Origin: Sulfurovum sp.
GTDB lineage: Bacteria; Campylobacterota; Campylobacteria; Campylobacterales; Sulfurovaceae
Direction: 5' to 3'
Length of the DNA stretch: 5,245 nucleotides
NCBI GenBank assembly: GCA_027038155.1
Contig: JALVXW010000004.1
Location: 1-5,245, forward strand
The notes under the pieces are model-generated. The model saw only the letters and a list, made by a program, of their open reading frames with translations, had not been told where the DNA came from and searched no databases. Of this stretch, positions 1 to 5,245 are shown piece after piece (within the stretch, counting starts at the first letter, position 1; each line of letters begins with the position of its first letter). The position numbers and the translations under genes are program-made.

Positions 1-304
1 CATCGATGATAAGAAGTTTGAGCTTGGAAAAACGTGTCTTCAAATACTTCTTCTCCATCAAAAACTCCACATACCCCTCGTCTATACTCTCACGAATCCC
101 CAAAGCAAAAAAAGAGTGAATCGTCTGCCCACCCAGATGCGAAGCCGCTATGCCTGTAGGTGCCACAATAGCAGGATAGACCCTACGCTCTTTGAGGTAC
201 TTGGTGTATTGATTAAGCAGGTATGTTTTACCTGTTCCTGCCGACCCTGTAATAAAGACGTTTTTACCCGATTTTAGTATGTTTAGTGCTGTGGTTTGTT
301 TCAT
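1..304 (-). CDS. Pif1-like superfamily 1 DNA helicase, N-terminal fragment (continues beyond the left edge)
   Basis: Reading leftward from the ATG at 304 gives 101 residues before the window ends. A Walker A P-loop, GSAGTGKT, lies at residues 20-27. It is followed by APTGIAA (48-54), GGQTIHSFF (58-66) and the start of a Walker B strand, LLIID (97-101). This order (P-loop, TGIAA block, GGxTIHS block, hydrophobic strand ending in D) is characteristic of Pif1/RecD-related SF1B helicases, which use ATP to unwind DNA 5' to 3', often at forks or structured DNA. The start is well fixed: an in-frame TAA (308-310) lies one codon upstream of the ATG, and a weak GGA ribosome site sits 6 nt before it. 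The helicase motor beyond Walker B and the C-terminus are outside the window, so the exact subfamily is unproven. It is transcribed divergently from vapBC. Confidence 0.88.
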   Translation of the reverse strand, partial: MKQTTALNILKSGKNVFITGSAGTGKTYLLNQYTKYLKERRVYPAIVAPTGIAASHLGGQTIHSFFALGIRESIDEGYVEFLMEKKYLKTRFSKLKLLIID

Positions 305-307
305 TTT

Positions 308-469
308 TTATCCAAGATGTATTCTGTTAATGACAGTGTAGCTAAAATGTGGGAAAAATATATACATAAGGTAACGCTTTGATTTTATCAAATTTTGCGG
401 AGCCAAATTGGCACCGCAAAATTTCAAAATCTTTGAACTCACTTCACCTTTTACTATCAACTCATCCAT
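308..469 (-). CDS. Possible 53-residue leader ORF upstream of the helicase gene
   Basis: An ATG at 469 (minus) is preceded by AGGAG (480-476) with 6 nt spacing, one of the better Shine-Dalgarno sites in the window. The reading frame runs 53 codons to TAA at 310-308, three bases before the helicase ATG and in the same frame. The peptide begins MDELIVKGEVSSKILKF; its middle is encoded by the palindrome at 381-431, and the tail (YIFFPHFSYTVINRIHLG) has no recognisable domain. I do not recognise a family. It could be a translated leader coupled to helicase expression, a gene remnant whose original 3' part was replaced by the palindrome, or a chance ORF. The good ribosome site argues for real initiation; the low-complexity AT-rich tail argues against a conserved protein. 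Confidence 0.3.
   Translation of the reverse strand: MDELIVKGEVSSKILKFCGANLAPQNLIKSKRYLMYIFFPHFSYTVINRIHLG
381..431. repeat. Strong interrupted palindrome (REP-like intergenic hairpin)
   Basis: The 11-bp arms AAATTTTGCGG (390-400) and CCGCAAAATTT (414-424) are perfectly complementary. Between them, GCCAA (402-406) and TTGGC (408-412) pair again around A407, with one A/A mismatch (401/413). Outside the main arms, GATTTT (381-386) and AAAATC (426-431) extend the pairing across a small 3/1 internal loop. The full structure is about 22 base pairs, far beyond chance. It is not followed by a T-run on either strand, so it is not a simple intrinsic terminator. It may be a dispersed palindromic element or a regulatory RNA hairpin in the helicase leader; only a genome-wide copy count would tell. 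Confidence 0.75.
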
Positions 470-521
470 AACATACTCCTAATATATAAAAGTATTATAG
501 TAATTATAATGAGATAATGTA

Positions 522-548
522 AAAAACATGTCAAATTGTCATGTTTTT
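522..548. repeat. 27-bp interrupted palindrome in the divergent control region
   Basis: AAAAACATG (522-530) pairs with CATGTTTTT (540-548). Inside, CAA (532-534) pairs with TTG (536-538) around A535, leaving one T/T mismatch (531/539). A-tracts on one side and T-tracts on the other would make it a bidirectional terminator-like hairpin, but no gene on either strand ends here. It lies between the divergent leader/helicase and vapBC units. On the minus strand it contains TTGACA (534-529), which could be the -35 box of a leftward promoter, with a CATTAT -10 (511-506) 17 nt away. A protein-binding operator for one or both directions is therefore as likely as an RNA hairpin. Confidence 0.5.
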
Positions 549-578
549 CAATTTAACAAACATAAAACTTTAGGCGTA

Positions 579-607
579 TTGACAAAGCTATAAAAATAGT
601 ATATACT
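579..607 (+). promoter_or_regulatory. Sigma-70 promoter of vapBC
   Basis: TTGACA (579-584) is separated by exactly 17 nt from TATACT (602-607), a near-consensus pair. It is followed 32 nt later by the vapB ATG at 640, with a strong AAAGGAG ribosome site (627-633, 6 nt spacing). The -10 box lies inside a perfect 10-bp palindrome, AGTATATACT (598-607), which fits a repressed toxin-antitoxin promoter. Confidence 0.8.
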
Positions 608-624
608 TAATAATATATACTTAA
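598..624. promoter_or_regulatory. Candidate VapB/VapBC autoregulatory operator
   Basis: ATATACTTAA occurs twice as a direct repeat (601-610 and 615-624, 14-bp period). The first copy is embedded in the perfect palindrome AGTATATACT (598-607), which overlaps the -10 box. VapB proteins of the AbrB-fold class bind such AT-rich repeats in their own promoter and, with VapC, repress transcription. The location and symmetry are seen directly; binding is inferred. Confidence 0.5.
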
Positions 625-639
625 CTAAAGGAGTGTTTC

Positions 640-876
640 ATGACTACAGCAAAACTATTTCAAAATGGTCAAAGTCAGGCAGTACGTCTACCTAAAGAGT
701 TTAGATTTGACAATCTTAAAGAGGTCTTTATAAAGAAATTAAACGGTATGGTCGTACTCATACCCAAATCAGACAAAAGTGTCTGGGGTAAAATGTATGA
801 CAATCTCGATGAATTTTCTGATGACTTTATGCAAACACGTGTACAGCTAACTCAAGAGCGTGAGAAGTTATTTTGA
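640..876 (+). CDS. vapB: VapB-type antitoxin, AbrB/SpoVT swapped-hairpin fold
   Basis: This 78-residue protein opens with AKLFQNGQSQAVRLPKEFRF (4-23), the signature of the AbrB-like DNA-binding domain of VapB antitoxins, followed by the second strand block EVFIKKLNGMVVLIP (28-42). The C-terminal half (about 46-78: VWGKMYDNLDEFSDDF...) has the Trp and acidic segment that family members use to wrap and inhibit the VapC nuclease. Its role is to neutralise VapC and autorepress the operon. The start is set by AAAGGAG 6 nt upstream and a clear promoter. Its stop overlaps the vapC start (TTGA at 873-876), so the two are translationally coupled, with the antitoxin made first, as is usual for this module. 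Length is normal and no key block is missing. Confidence 0.93.
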   Translation: MTTAKLFQNGQSQAVRLPKEFRFDNLKEVFIKKLNGMVVLIPKSDKSVWGKMYDNLDEFSDDFMQTRVQLTQEREKLF

Positions 877-1274
877 GAAGGATGATGTTAGACACCAATA
901 TCTGCATCTACATCATCAAAAACAGACCTCAAAGTGTCAAAAAGAAGTTTGAGTCCTTTGAGATAGGTGAGCTTTGTATCTCTAGTATCACTGTCTCAGA
1001 ACTCATGTATGGTGCATACAAAAGCCAACATACGGCAAAAAACCTCAAAGCGTTAGAACATTTCCTCATGCCATTTGATATAGTAGATTATGACTACAGT
1101 GCTGCCCTAGCCTACGGCAAGATACAAGCAGACTTAGAGAAAAAAGGACAAGTCATCGGCAATATGGATATACAAATAGCAGGTCATGCACTATCACTTG
1201 ATATGACTGTCGTTACCAATAATACAAAAGAGTTTGAGAGGGTTGTTGGACTTGTTTTAGATAATTGGGTTTAG
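873..1274 (+). CDS. vapC: VapC-type PIN-domain toxin ribonuclease
   Basis: This 133-residue PIN-domain protein is a Mg-dependent endoribonuclease of toxin-antitoxin modules; known VapCs cleave initiator tRNA or other structured RNAs. The acidic residues are visible: D7 in MLDTN, E43 in SSITVSELMYG and D99 in IGNMDIQIAGHAL. The fourth position lies in the VTNNTKEF block (114-121), which is typical of this VapC branch. The C-terminus, ERVVGLVLDNW, also fits the family. All catalytic residues are present, so it should be active. The start is uncertain. TTG at 873 overlaps the vapB stop and has GAGAAG 5 nt upstream. ATG at 882 or 885 would give the MMLDTN or MLDTN start common in relatives, but AGAAGG then lies only 0-3 nt away. 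It is co-transcribed with vapB. Confidence 0.92.
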   Translation: MRRMMLDTNICIYIIKNRPQSVKKKFESFEIGELCISSITVSELMYGAYKSQHTAKNLKALEHFLMPFDIVDYDYSAALAYGKIQADLEKKGQVIGNMDIQIAGHALSLDMTVVTNNTKEFERVVGLVLDNWV

Positions 1275-1339
1275 GGGTTGAGTGAATACGTTATATTAAA
1301 AACAGTTTAACTTTTAATAAAATAGGAGTATCATACCCC

Positions 1340-2476
1340 ATGATAAATCCACATAACAATAACCTACAAACCGCCCTCCTCATGATTGCCACCCTTGGCA
1401 TCATGTCTGGCATTACCATTGTCTCCTCTTTACCACTCATCAGTCATACTTTCTCAGACATCCCCAACATTGAGTTTCTCTCTAAGTTGATGTTGACGAT
1501 TCCTAGCATTATCATCGCACTCTTTTCACCCATTGCAGGGCACATCATAGACAAATGGGGACGACTGAAGCCTTTGTATGTGGGGATAGCCCTTTTTATT
1601 GTTGGAGGGAGTTCTGGGTTTTATTTGCATGACTTTTATGTCATCTTGGTGGGGCGTGCAGTGCTTGGGTTTGGGGTGGCACTCATTATGACATCTTCAA
1701 CCGCACTTATCGGTGACTACTTTAGCGAAGAGGTACGACATACGTTTATGTCTAAGCAAGGAATGACCACTGCACTTGGAGGCATCGTGTTTATTACCAC
1801 TGGTGGGCTTTTGGCACAGATGCACTGGTCGTACCCCTTTGCTATCTACCTCATACCCATACTCTTTGTACCATTTCTACTAAAGTCACTCTACGAACCA
1901 AAGAGACACAAACAGGTAGAAGAGTTAGAAGTAGAGCCCAAACTTCTACCTGTTTATTTTACCGCCTTTTTTGTGATGGTACTGTTTTATATGCTTCCTA
2001 CACAGTTTCCCTACCTCATCGTAAACAACCTTGGAGGCAAGGCACAAACAGTGGGTTTTGTCATTGCTACGGCTATGATTTTTAATGCCCTTACCTCTAT
2101 GCAGTACGCCAAAATAAAAGGCAGGTTTTCCTATATACAAATCTATGCAGTCACCTTTGCACTTTTTGCTTTAGGTCTATTTATTATCTCTCAGGCATCT
2201 AACATCGCGGGAGTCTTTTTTGCCACTGCACCTATAGGTATGGGCTTTGGACTTCTCTTTGTCAATACCAATGCATGGTTTCTCTCACGTGTGCCTGCAC
2301 ATAAACGTGGCAAAGCCTCAGGGGTACTCACCTCCAGCTTTTTTTTAGGGCAGTTTGCTTCACCGATACTCTTCGAGCCTATCGTCTCTGCGTATGGCAT
2401 ACAGACGTTGTTTTTATTGGTATCAGGAGTAGCCATAGTAGTGGCAATGGTACTCTTTGTAAAAAGCAGAAGCTAA
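1340..2476 (+). CDS. MFS transporter, 12-helix drug/metabolite efflux type
   Basis: This 378-residue, highly hydrophobic protein has about twelve membrane segments (roughly 12-36, 48-68, 79-95, 100-120, 140-160, 164-182, 204-220, 235-252, 267-285, 287-310, 325-345, 353-374). The major facilitator motif A, GHIIDKWGRLK (67-77), lies in the loop after helix 2. VGRAVLGFG (104-112) in helix 4 carries the motif B arginine, R106. A polar central loop (183-203) divides the two six-helix halves, and the RVPAHKRGKASG block (317-328) precedes helix 11, as in MFS_1 efflux proteins. It most likely acts as an inner-membrane proton antiporter; the substrate cannot be read from the sequence. AGGAG (1324-1328) lies 11 nt before the ATG, slightly far, but no better in-frame start exists. 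The gene follows vapC by 65 bp with no convincing terminator or promoter between, so read-through is possible. It converges on gdhA. Confidence 0.88.
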   Translation: MINPHNNNLQTALLMIATLGIMSGITIVSSLPLISHTFSDIPNIEFLSKLMLTIPSIIIALFSPIAGHIIDKWGRLKPLYVGIALFIVGGSSGFYLHDFYVILVGRAVLGFGVALIMTSSTALIGDYFSEEVRHTFMSKQGMTTALGGIVFITTGGLLAQMHWSYPFAIYLIPILFVPFLLKSLYEPKRHKQVEELEVEPKLLPVYFTAFFVMVLFYMLPTQFPYLIVNNLGGKAQTVGFVIATAMIFNALTSMQYAKIKGRFSYIQIYAVTFALFALGLFIISQASNIAGVFFATAPIGMGFGLLFVNTNAWFLSRVPAHKRGKASGVLTSSFFLGQFASPILFEPIVSAYGIQTLFLLVSGVAIVVAMVLFVKSRS

Positions 2477-2509
2477 AAAGCCCAAAGGGAACCTCTATTA
2501 ATCTGTATG

Positions 2510-3871
2510 CTACACTGCACCCTGCTCTATCATCGAATCTGCTACTTTTCTAAAACCTGCTATATTTGCTCCTGTAACCAAGTCACCCTCGCATCCAAAC
2601 TCCACAGAGGTTTCATAGGCAATTTTAAAAATATTACCCATAATACTTCGTAACTTAATATCTACCTCCTCAAAACTCCATTGTGCCATACTTGCATTTT
2701 GACTCATCTCTAGTTGAGAGGTAGCCACACCTCCTGCATTGGCAGCTTTTCCTGGAGAAAAGAGTATCTTGTTCTCTTTTATATATTTTAACGCATCAGG
2801 GGTTGTGGGCATATTTGCACCCTCATTAATCAAGATGCACCCATTTTTGTGCAATGCTTTGGCATCTACCAGTGTAAGTTCATTTTGTGTCGCACTAGGA
2901 AAAGCCACATCGCACTCCAAATGCCAGACTGCATGTCCATCTTTTGGGTACTCTTTTAGCGGAATATAGAGAGATCCGCTATCTACCGATGCATACTTAT
3001 CAAGCGAATCATGATGTACCTCTTTGATGGTTTTAAGTGCAGCCAAATCTATACCCTCTTTATGGTATATCGTTCCTCTACTGTCTGAACAGCTTATAGG
3101 TATAGCCCCTAAGTCATAAAGCTTTTCTATTGTATGTATAGCCACATTTCCAGAGCCAGAAACAGCACAACGTTTGCCTTTTAGGCTCTTGTTGTACTTG
3201 GCTAAAAAGTTCTCTGCAAAATAGACCGACCCATACCCTGTGGCCTCTTTGCGTTCTCTTGAGCCTCCCCAGTTGAGTCCTTTGCCTGTGAGTATACCAT
3301 CGAACTCACCCGTAATCTTTTTGTACTGCCCAAAGAGATACCCTATCTCTCTTGCTCCTACTCCTATGTCACCTGCTGGTACATCTTTGTGTTTGCCTAT
3401 ATGTTTATAGAGTTCGGTCATAAATGCCTGACAAAATCGCATAATTTCATTATCACTTTTTCCTTTGGGGTCAAAGTTGGATCCTCCCTTTGCACCTCCT
3501 ATCTGCAAGCCTGTCAAAGCATTTTTAAATATCTGCTCAAACCCTAAAAACTTCATAATTCCCAAATTTACCGAAGGGTGAAAACGAAGCCCTCCTTTGT
3601 ATGGACCTATGGCTGAGTTAAACTGTACTCTATACCCAAAATTTGTCTGTATCTTGCCCATGTCATCTATCCAGTTGACACGAAAAATAATACTTCTTTC
3701 GGGTATAACAATACGTTCTAAGATATTTTGCTCTTCATAGCGACTCTCTTCTTCTAGTAGTGGAAGCAATGACAGTAGCACCTCTTCTGTCGCCTGATAA
3801 AACTCATCTTGACCAGGACTCGTCACCTCTAACGTATTTAATACTCTTTCTATGTATGCTTTGGTTGACAT
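2510..3871 (-). CDS. gdhA: NADP-type glutamate dehydrogenase
   Basis: At 453 residues this matches the hexameric bacterial GDH of about 450 residues. It catalyses reductive amination of 2-oxoglutarate with ammonium to L-glutamate in the cytosol. The substrate domain carries YKGGLRFHP (91-99, substrate lysine K92), GGAKGG (125-130, catalytic K128) and DVPAGDIGVGAREIG (163-177, catalytic D168). The Rossmann domain shows GSGNVA (239-244), followed by SCSDSRG (260-266) at the end of its second strand; the SDS-G arrangement is usual in NADP-dependent enzymes, with no acidic residue suited to NAD at that point. LINEGANMPTTPDA (347-360) and FSPGKAANAGGVA (371-383) are standard C-terminal blocks. The start ATG has AGGA (3882-3879) 7 nt upstream and a TATAAT further up. 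The gene is intact, monocistronic by layout, and divergent from truD. An assimilatory role is likely. Confidence 0.96.
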   Translation of the reverse strand: MSTKAYIERVLNTLEVTSPGQDEFYQATEEVLLSLLPLLEEESRYEEQNILERIVIPERSIIFRVNWIDDMGKIQTNFGYRVQFNSAIGPYKGGLRFHPSVNLGIMKFLGFEQIFKNALTGLQIGGAKGGSNFDPKGKSDNEIMRFCQAFMTELYKHIGKHKDVPAGDIGVGAREIGYLFGQYKKITGEFDGILTGKGLNWGGSRERKEATGYGSVYFAENFLAKYNKSLKGKRCAVSGSGNVAIHTIEKLYDLGAIPISCSDSRGTIYHKEGIDLAALKTIKEVHHDSLDKYASVDSGSLYIPLKEYPKDGHAVWHLECDVAFPSATQNELTLVDAKALHKNGCILINEGANMPTTPDALKYIKENKILFSPGKAANAGGVATSQLEMSQNASMAQWSFEEVDIKLRSIMGNIFKIAYETSVEFGCEGDLVTGANIAGFRKVADSMIEQGAV

Positions 3872-3901
3872 TTTTTATTCCTGTGTGTTGTTTTGTATTT
3901 A

Positions 3902-3930
3902 ATTATATCTTAATTTTACTACTATACAAA
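3902..3930 (-). promoter_or_regulatory. Candidate gdhA promoter
   Basis: On the minus strand TATAAT (3907-3902) lies 30 nt upstream of the gdhA ATG. A weak -35-like TTTGTA (3930-3925) sits 17 nt further up. A perfect -10 with a poor -35 and an AT-rich upstream region is common for housekeeping promoters in Campylobacterota. No clear regulator operator is visible. Confidence 0.5.
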
Positions 3931-4011
3931 CAGGTTTCATCATCCCAAATCTCGAAATAGAATTCTTTGAATTTGCTTTATGCTCGTATTTGTGGGGTTT
4001 GTATAAAATAT

Positions 4012-4069
4012 AAGTCGCACCCTTAGGTTCGGCGATGATTATTTGTAAATGCCTACGGTACAATGACTT
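4012..4069. repeat. Imperfect inverted repeat in the gdhA-truD gap
   Basis: AAGTC (4012-4016) pairs with GACTT (4065-4069). Inside, GCACC plus TTAGG (4017-4027) pairs imperfectly with CCTACGGTAC (4052-4061), leaving a loop of about 24 nt. The local sequence is GC-richer than the surrounding AT-rich spacer. It could be a degenerate mobile repeat or a structured RNA. No promoter, terminator or tRNA-like fold is evident. The stretches beside it (3931-4011 and 4070-4104) show nothing I can name. Confidence 0.3.
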
Positions 4070-4104
4070 TTGCTAGTTTGGTGATTTTTATTGCATAATT
4101 TGGG

Positions 4105-4376
4105 TTATTACCCCACTAAGTAAATACCCAAACTTTTGAAAGAGTGAGAGGAGGTAAGATGTGAGTGAAAAAAGCTGTAGGACTAACTGGTTAATTCAAA
4201 GATTTTTTTGCTTGCAGGTTGCCTTCTCTCACTCTTCCCGAAGGGTGCAGTGCTTTCGCCCATACTCTGCGTTAGATTTTCTTGAATTCGCTAAGGCGAG
4301 TCCTTCAAAAATCTGCCTTGATTATGAACGAAATCACAGCATCAAAAATTTGGGTATTTACTTAGTGGGGTAATAA
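4105..4376. mobile_element. MITE-like element, 272 bp, with 35-bp terminal inverted repeats
   Basis: The left end (4105-4139, beginning TTATTACCCCACTAAG) and the right end (4342-4376, ending CTTAGTGGGGTAATAA) are inverted copies matching at 34 of 35 positions; the only mismatch is C4133 against A4348. The pairing stops abruptly inside (4140/4341). TA dinucleotides border the GGGG/CCCC tips (4109-4110 and 4371-4372), so a TA target duplication, as made by IS630/Tc1-mariner transposases, is possible; no longer direct repeat is seen outside the ends. The interior holds a second inverted repeat (AAGAGTGAGAG at 4140-4150 against CTCTCACTCTT at 4226-4236) and a small CCCGAAGGG hairpin (4237-4245), but no transposase domain. 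The likely reading is a non-autonomous element moved in trans by an unidentified transposase. It inserted between divergent genes and ends 36 bp before truD. Confidence 0.72.
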
Positions 4377-4400
4377 GATAAAATACCTAACAAAATACGC

Positions 4401-4406
4401 TATAAT
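4401..4406 (+). promoter_or_regulatory. Candidate truD -10 box giving a leaderless or near-leaderless transcript
   Basis: A perfect TATAAT ends 6 nt before the truD ATG (4413), the usual distance from -10 to the first transcribed base. No Shine-Dalgarno sequence lies before the ATG. The -35 position (about 4377-4384) reads GATAAAAT, unlike TTGACA, and lies against the right end of the MITE-like element. Confidence 0.45.
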
Positions 4407-4412
4407 CCCAGT

Positions 4413-5245
4413 ATGAATCACATTAAAACCTACGCATATAACCATACACCTATACATTTTGACTTCAAGCAAACAGTTGAACGCTTTTTTGTAGAGGAGA
4501 TACCTCTTTATCATTTTACAGGCACAGGAAACTATCTTATACTAAAAATAGAAAAAACAGAGATGAGTACATGGAAACTCATTACGGTACTTGCCAAAGC
4601 CACTGGGTTGCAGGAGCGTGATATAGGCTATGCAGGACTTAAAGACAAGAGTGCTACTACCATACAGTATATCTCTATCCCCAAAAACAGAGAAAAAGAG
4701 CTCAACAAAAACCTTACCACAGACAAGATAGAGATACTCGAACGCACCTACCATAAAGCCCCCATAAAGATAGGGCATCTCAAAGGAAACCGTTTTACTA
4801 TTGTGCTGCATAATATCCAAGCAAATGATGCCAAATTTTTTAACACCACTGCCAAAAAGATGCAAAAAGAGGGGATACCAAACTACTATGGCTACCAACG
4901 CTTCGGGGAAGACAGCCGTGCATACCTGCAAGGAAAAGAGATAGCCCACTCAGGCAAAAAGCTTAAAGGAAGCAGAGAGAAACTTCTAGTCTCCGCCTAC
5001 CAAAGTTACCTCTACAACAGATGGCTGGCACAAAGGGTTAAACTCTCCACCATCATAGCTGCTAACACTGTAGAAGAGGCAGCCAAAAAACTTCAGTACC
5101 CTCTTGAACTCGTAAAGGTGTTAGCCAAACAGCCACACTTTTTTAAACTCTTTTTGGGTGATGTAATGATGCCTTACCCTTATGGCAAACCAGACTATGT
5201 CAAAGAGATGCAGCACGCCGCTCTTGCCTTTTTGCAAAAAAAAAT
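4413..5245 (+). CDS. truD: tRNA pseudouridine(13) synthase TruD (C-terminus beyond the right edge)
   Basis: The 277 codons present encode most of TruD, which isomerises U13 to pseudouridine in tRNA(Glu) and some other RNAs. Family motifs appear in order: FFVEEIP (25-31) near the N-terminus, GYAGLKDKSATTIQY (72-86) with catalytic aspartate D78, NRFTI (126-130), NYYGYQRFG (157-165) and SAYQSYLYN (194-202). The remainder (203-277) lies in the region of the TRUD insertion domain and the return to the catalytic core. The usual length is about 350-380 residues, so roughly 75-100 are missing to the right of the window. The ATG at 4413 is the only plausible start: going upstream in frame, the first stop is TAA at 4374-4376, with no other ATG, GTG or TTG between. 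There is no ribosome-binding site, consistent with leaderless initiation. Confidence 0.95.
   Translation, partial: MNHIKTYAYNHTPIHFDFKQTVERFFVEEIPLYHFTGTGNYLILKIEKTEMSTWKLITVLAKATGLQERDIGYAGLKDKSATTIQYISIPKNREKELNKNLTTDKIEILERTYHKAPIKIGHLKGNRFTIVLHNIQANDAKFFNTTAKKMQKEGIPNYYGYQRFGEDSRAYLQGKEIAHSGKKLKGSREKLLVSAYQSYLYNRWLAQRVKLSTIIAANTVEEAAKKLQYPLELVKVLAKQPHFFKLFLGDVMMPYPYGKPDYVKEMQHAALAFLQKK

Noticed and set aside
1294..1319. TATTAAAA/TTTTAATA inverted repeat between vapC and the MFS gene
   Set aside because: It is eight A/T-only pairs with a 10-nt loop and no T-run; this is expected by chance in AT-rich spacer, and no paired -35/-10 promoter was convincing.
2191..2436. 81-codon minus-strand frame opposite the MFS gene, and a similar one at 1946-2140
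   Set aside because: Both are antisense to clearly transporter-coding sequence, and no ribosome site or family was recognised.
2477..2509. Possible terminator between the convergent MFS and gdhA genes (CCCTTTGGGC followed by TTTTT on the minus strand)
   Set aside because: The stem is only 3-4 bp, too weak to call an intrinsic terminator.
2739..2969. Plus-strand frame opposite gdhA
   Set aside because: It is antisense to a conserved GdhA region and is explained by that gene.
3760..3960. Plus-strand frame across the gdhA start and promoter
   Set aside because: It overlaps the 5' end of gdhA antisense, and its hydrophobic tail comes from AT-rich promoter DNA.
4012..4069. tRNA or other known RNA gene in the gdhA-truD gap
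   Set aside because: There is no cloverleaf, no T-loop motif and no CCA-adjacent acceptor stem; only an imperfect hairpin.
4161..4373. 70-codon GTG-start frame inside the MITE-like element
   Set aside because: It ends in the terminal inverted repeat, has no recognisable domain and an odd composition, and the upstream AGGAGG is explained by the internal inverted repeat. Not listed as a gene.
4542..4949. 135-codon minus-strand frame opposite truD
   Set aside because: It lies antisense within the conserved, motif-bearing truD frame and shows no domain of its own.

Overview
The window looks like a piece of a Campylobacterota chromosome, plausibly a Sulfurovum/Sulfurimonas-type marine member. 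This is an inference from the AT-rich, A/T-ending codon use, compact gene packing and the sequence character of the TruD, GdhA and Pif1-like proteins; there is no rRNA or other decisive marker.

Layout. Positions 1-304 (minus) hold the N-terminal 101 residues of a Pif1-like superfamily 1 helicase that runs off the left edge. Upstream of it, 305-639 is a divergent control region: a possible 53-codon leader ORF (308-469, minus) containing a strong interrupted palindrome (381-431), a second interrupted palindrome (522-548), and a near-consensus sigma-70 promoter (579-607) with operator-like repeats. That promoter drives a vapB-vapC toxin-antitoxin pair (640-1274, plus), followed by a 12-helix MFS transporter (1340-2476, plus). 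An NADP-type glutamate dehydrogenase, gdhA (2510-3871, minus), converges on the MFS gene. truD, for tRNA pseudouridine-13 synthase, starts at 4413 (plus) and runs off the right edge after 277 codons.

The 541-bp gap between the divergent gdhA and truD genes is the most unusual part. It carries a gdhA promoter candidate, an imperfect inverted repeat (4012-4069) and a 272-bp element (4105-4376) bounded by 35-bp terminal inverted repeats matching at 34 of 35 positions. This looks like a non-autonomous miniature inverted-repeat transposable element (MITE), with TA at both borders. Its right end lies 36 bp before the truD start codon. A TATAAT sits so close to that ATG that the truD transcript may be leaderless.

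The genes do not form a single pathway. vapBC is a self-contained addiction/stress module, gdhA joins ammonium to 2-oxoglutarate, truD modifies tRNA, and the MFS protein is an exporter of unknown substrate. I see no complete new defence or metabolic system. The points worth following up are the MITE-like element, the truD promoter architecture and the palindrome-bearing leader ORF.
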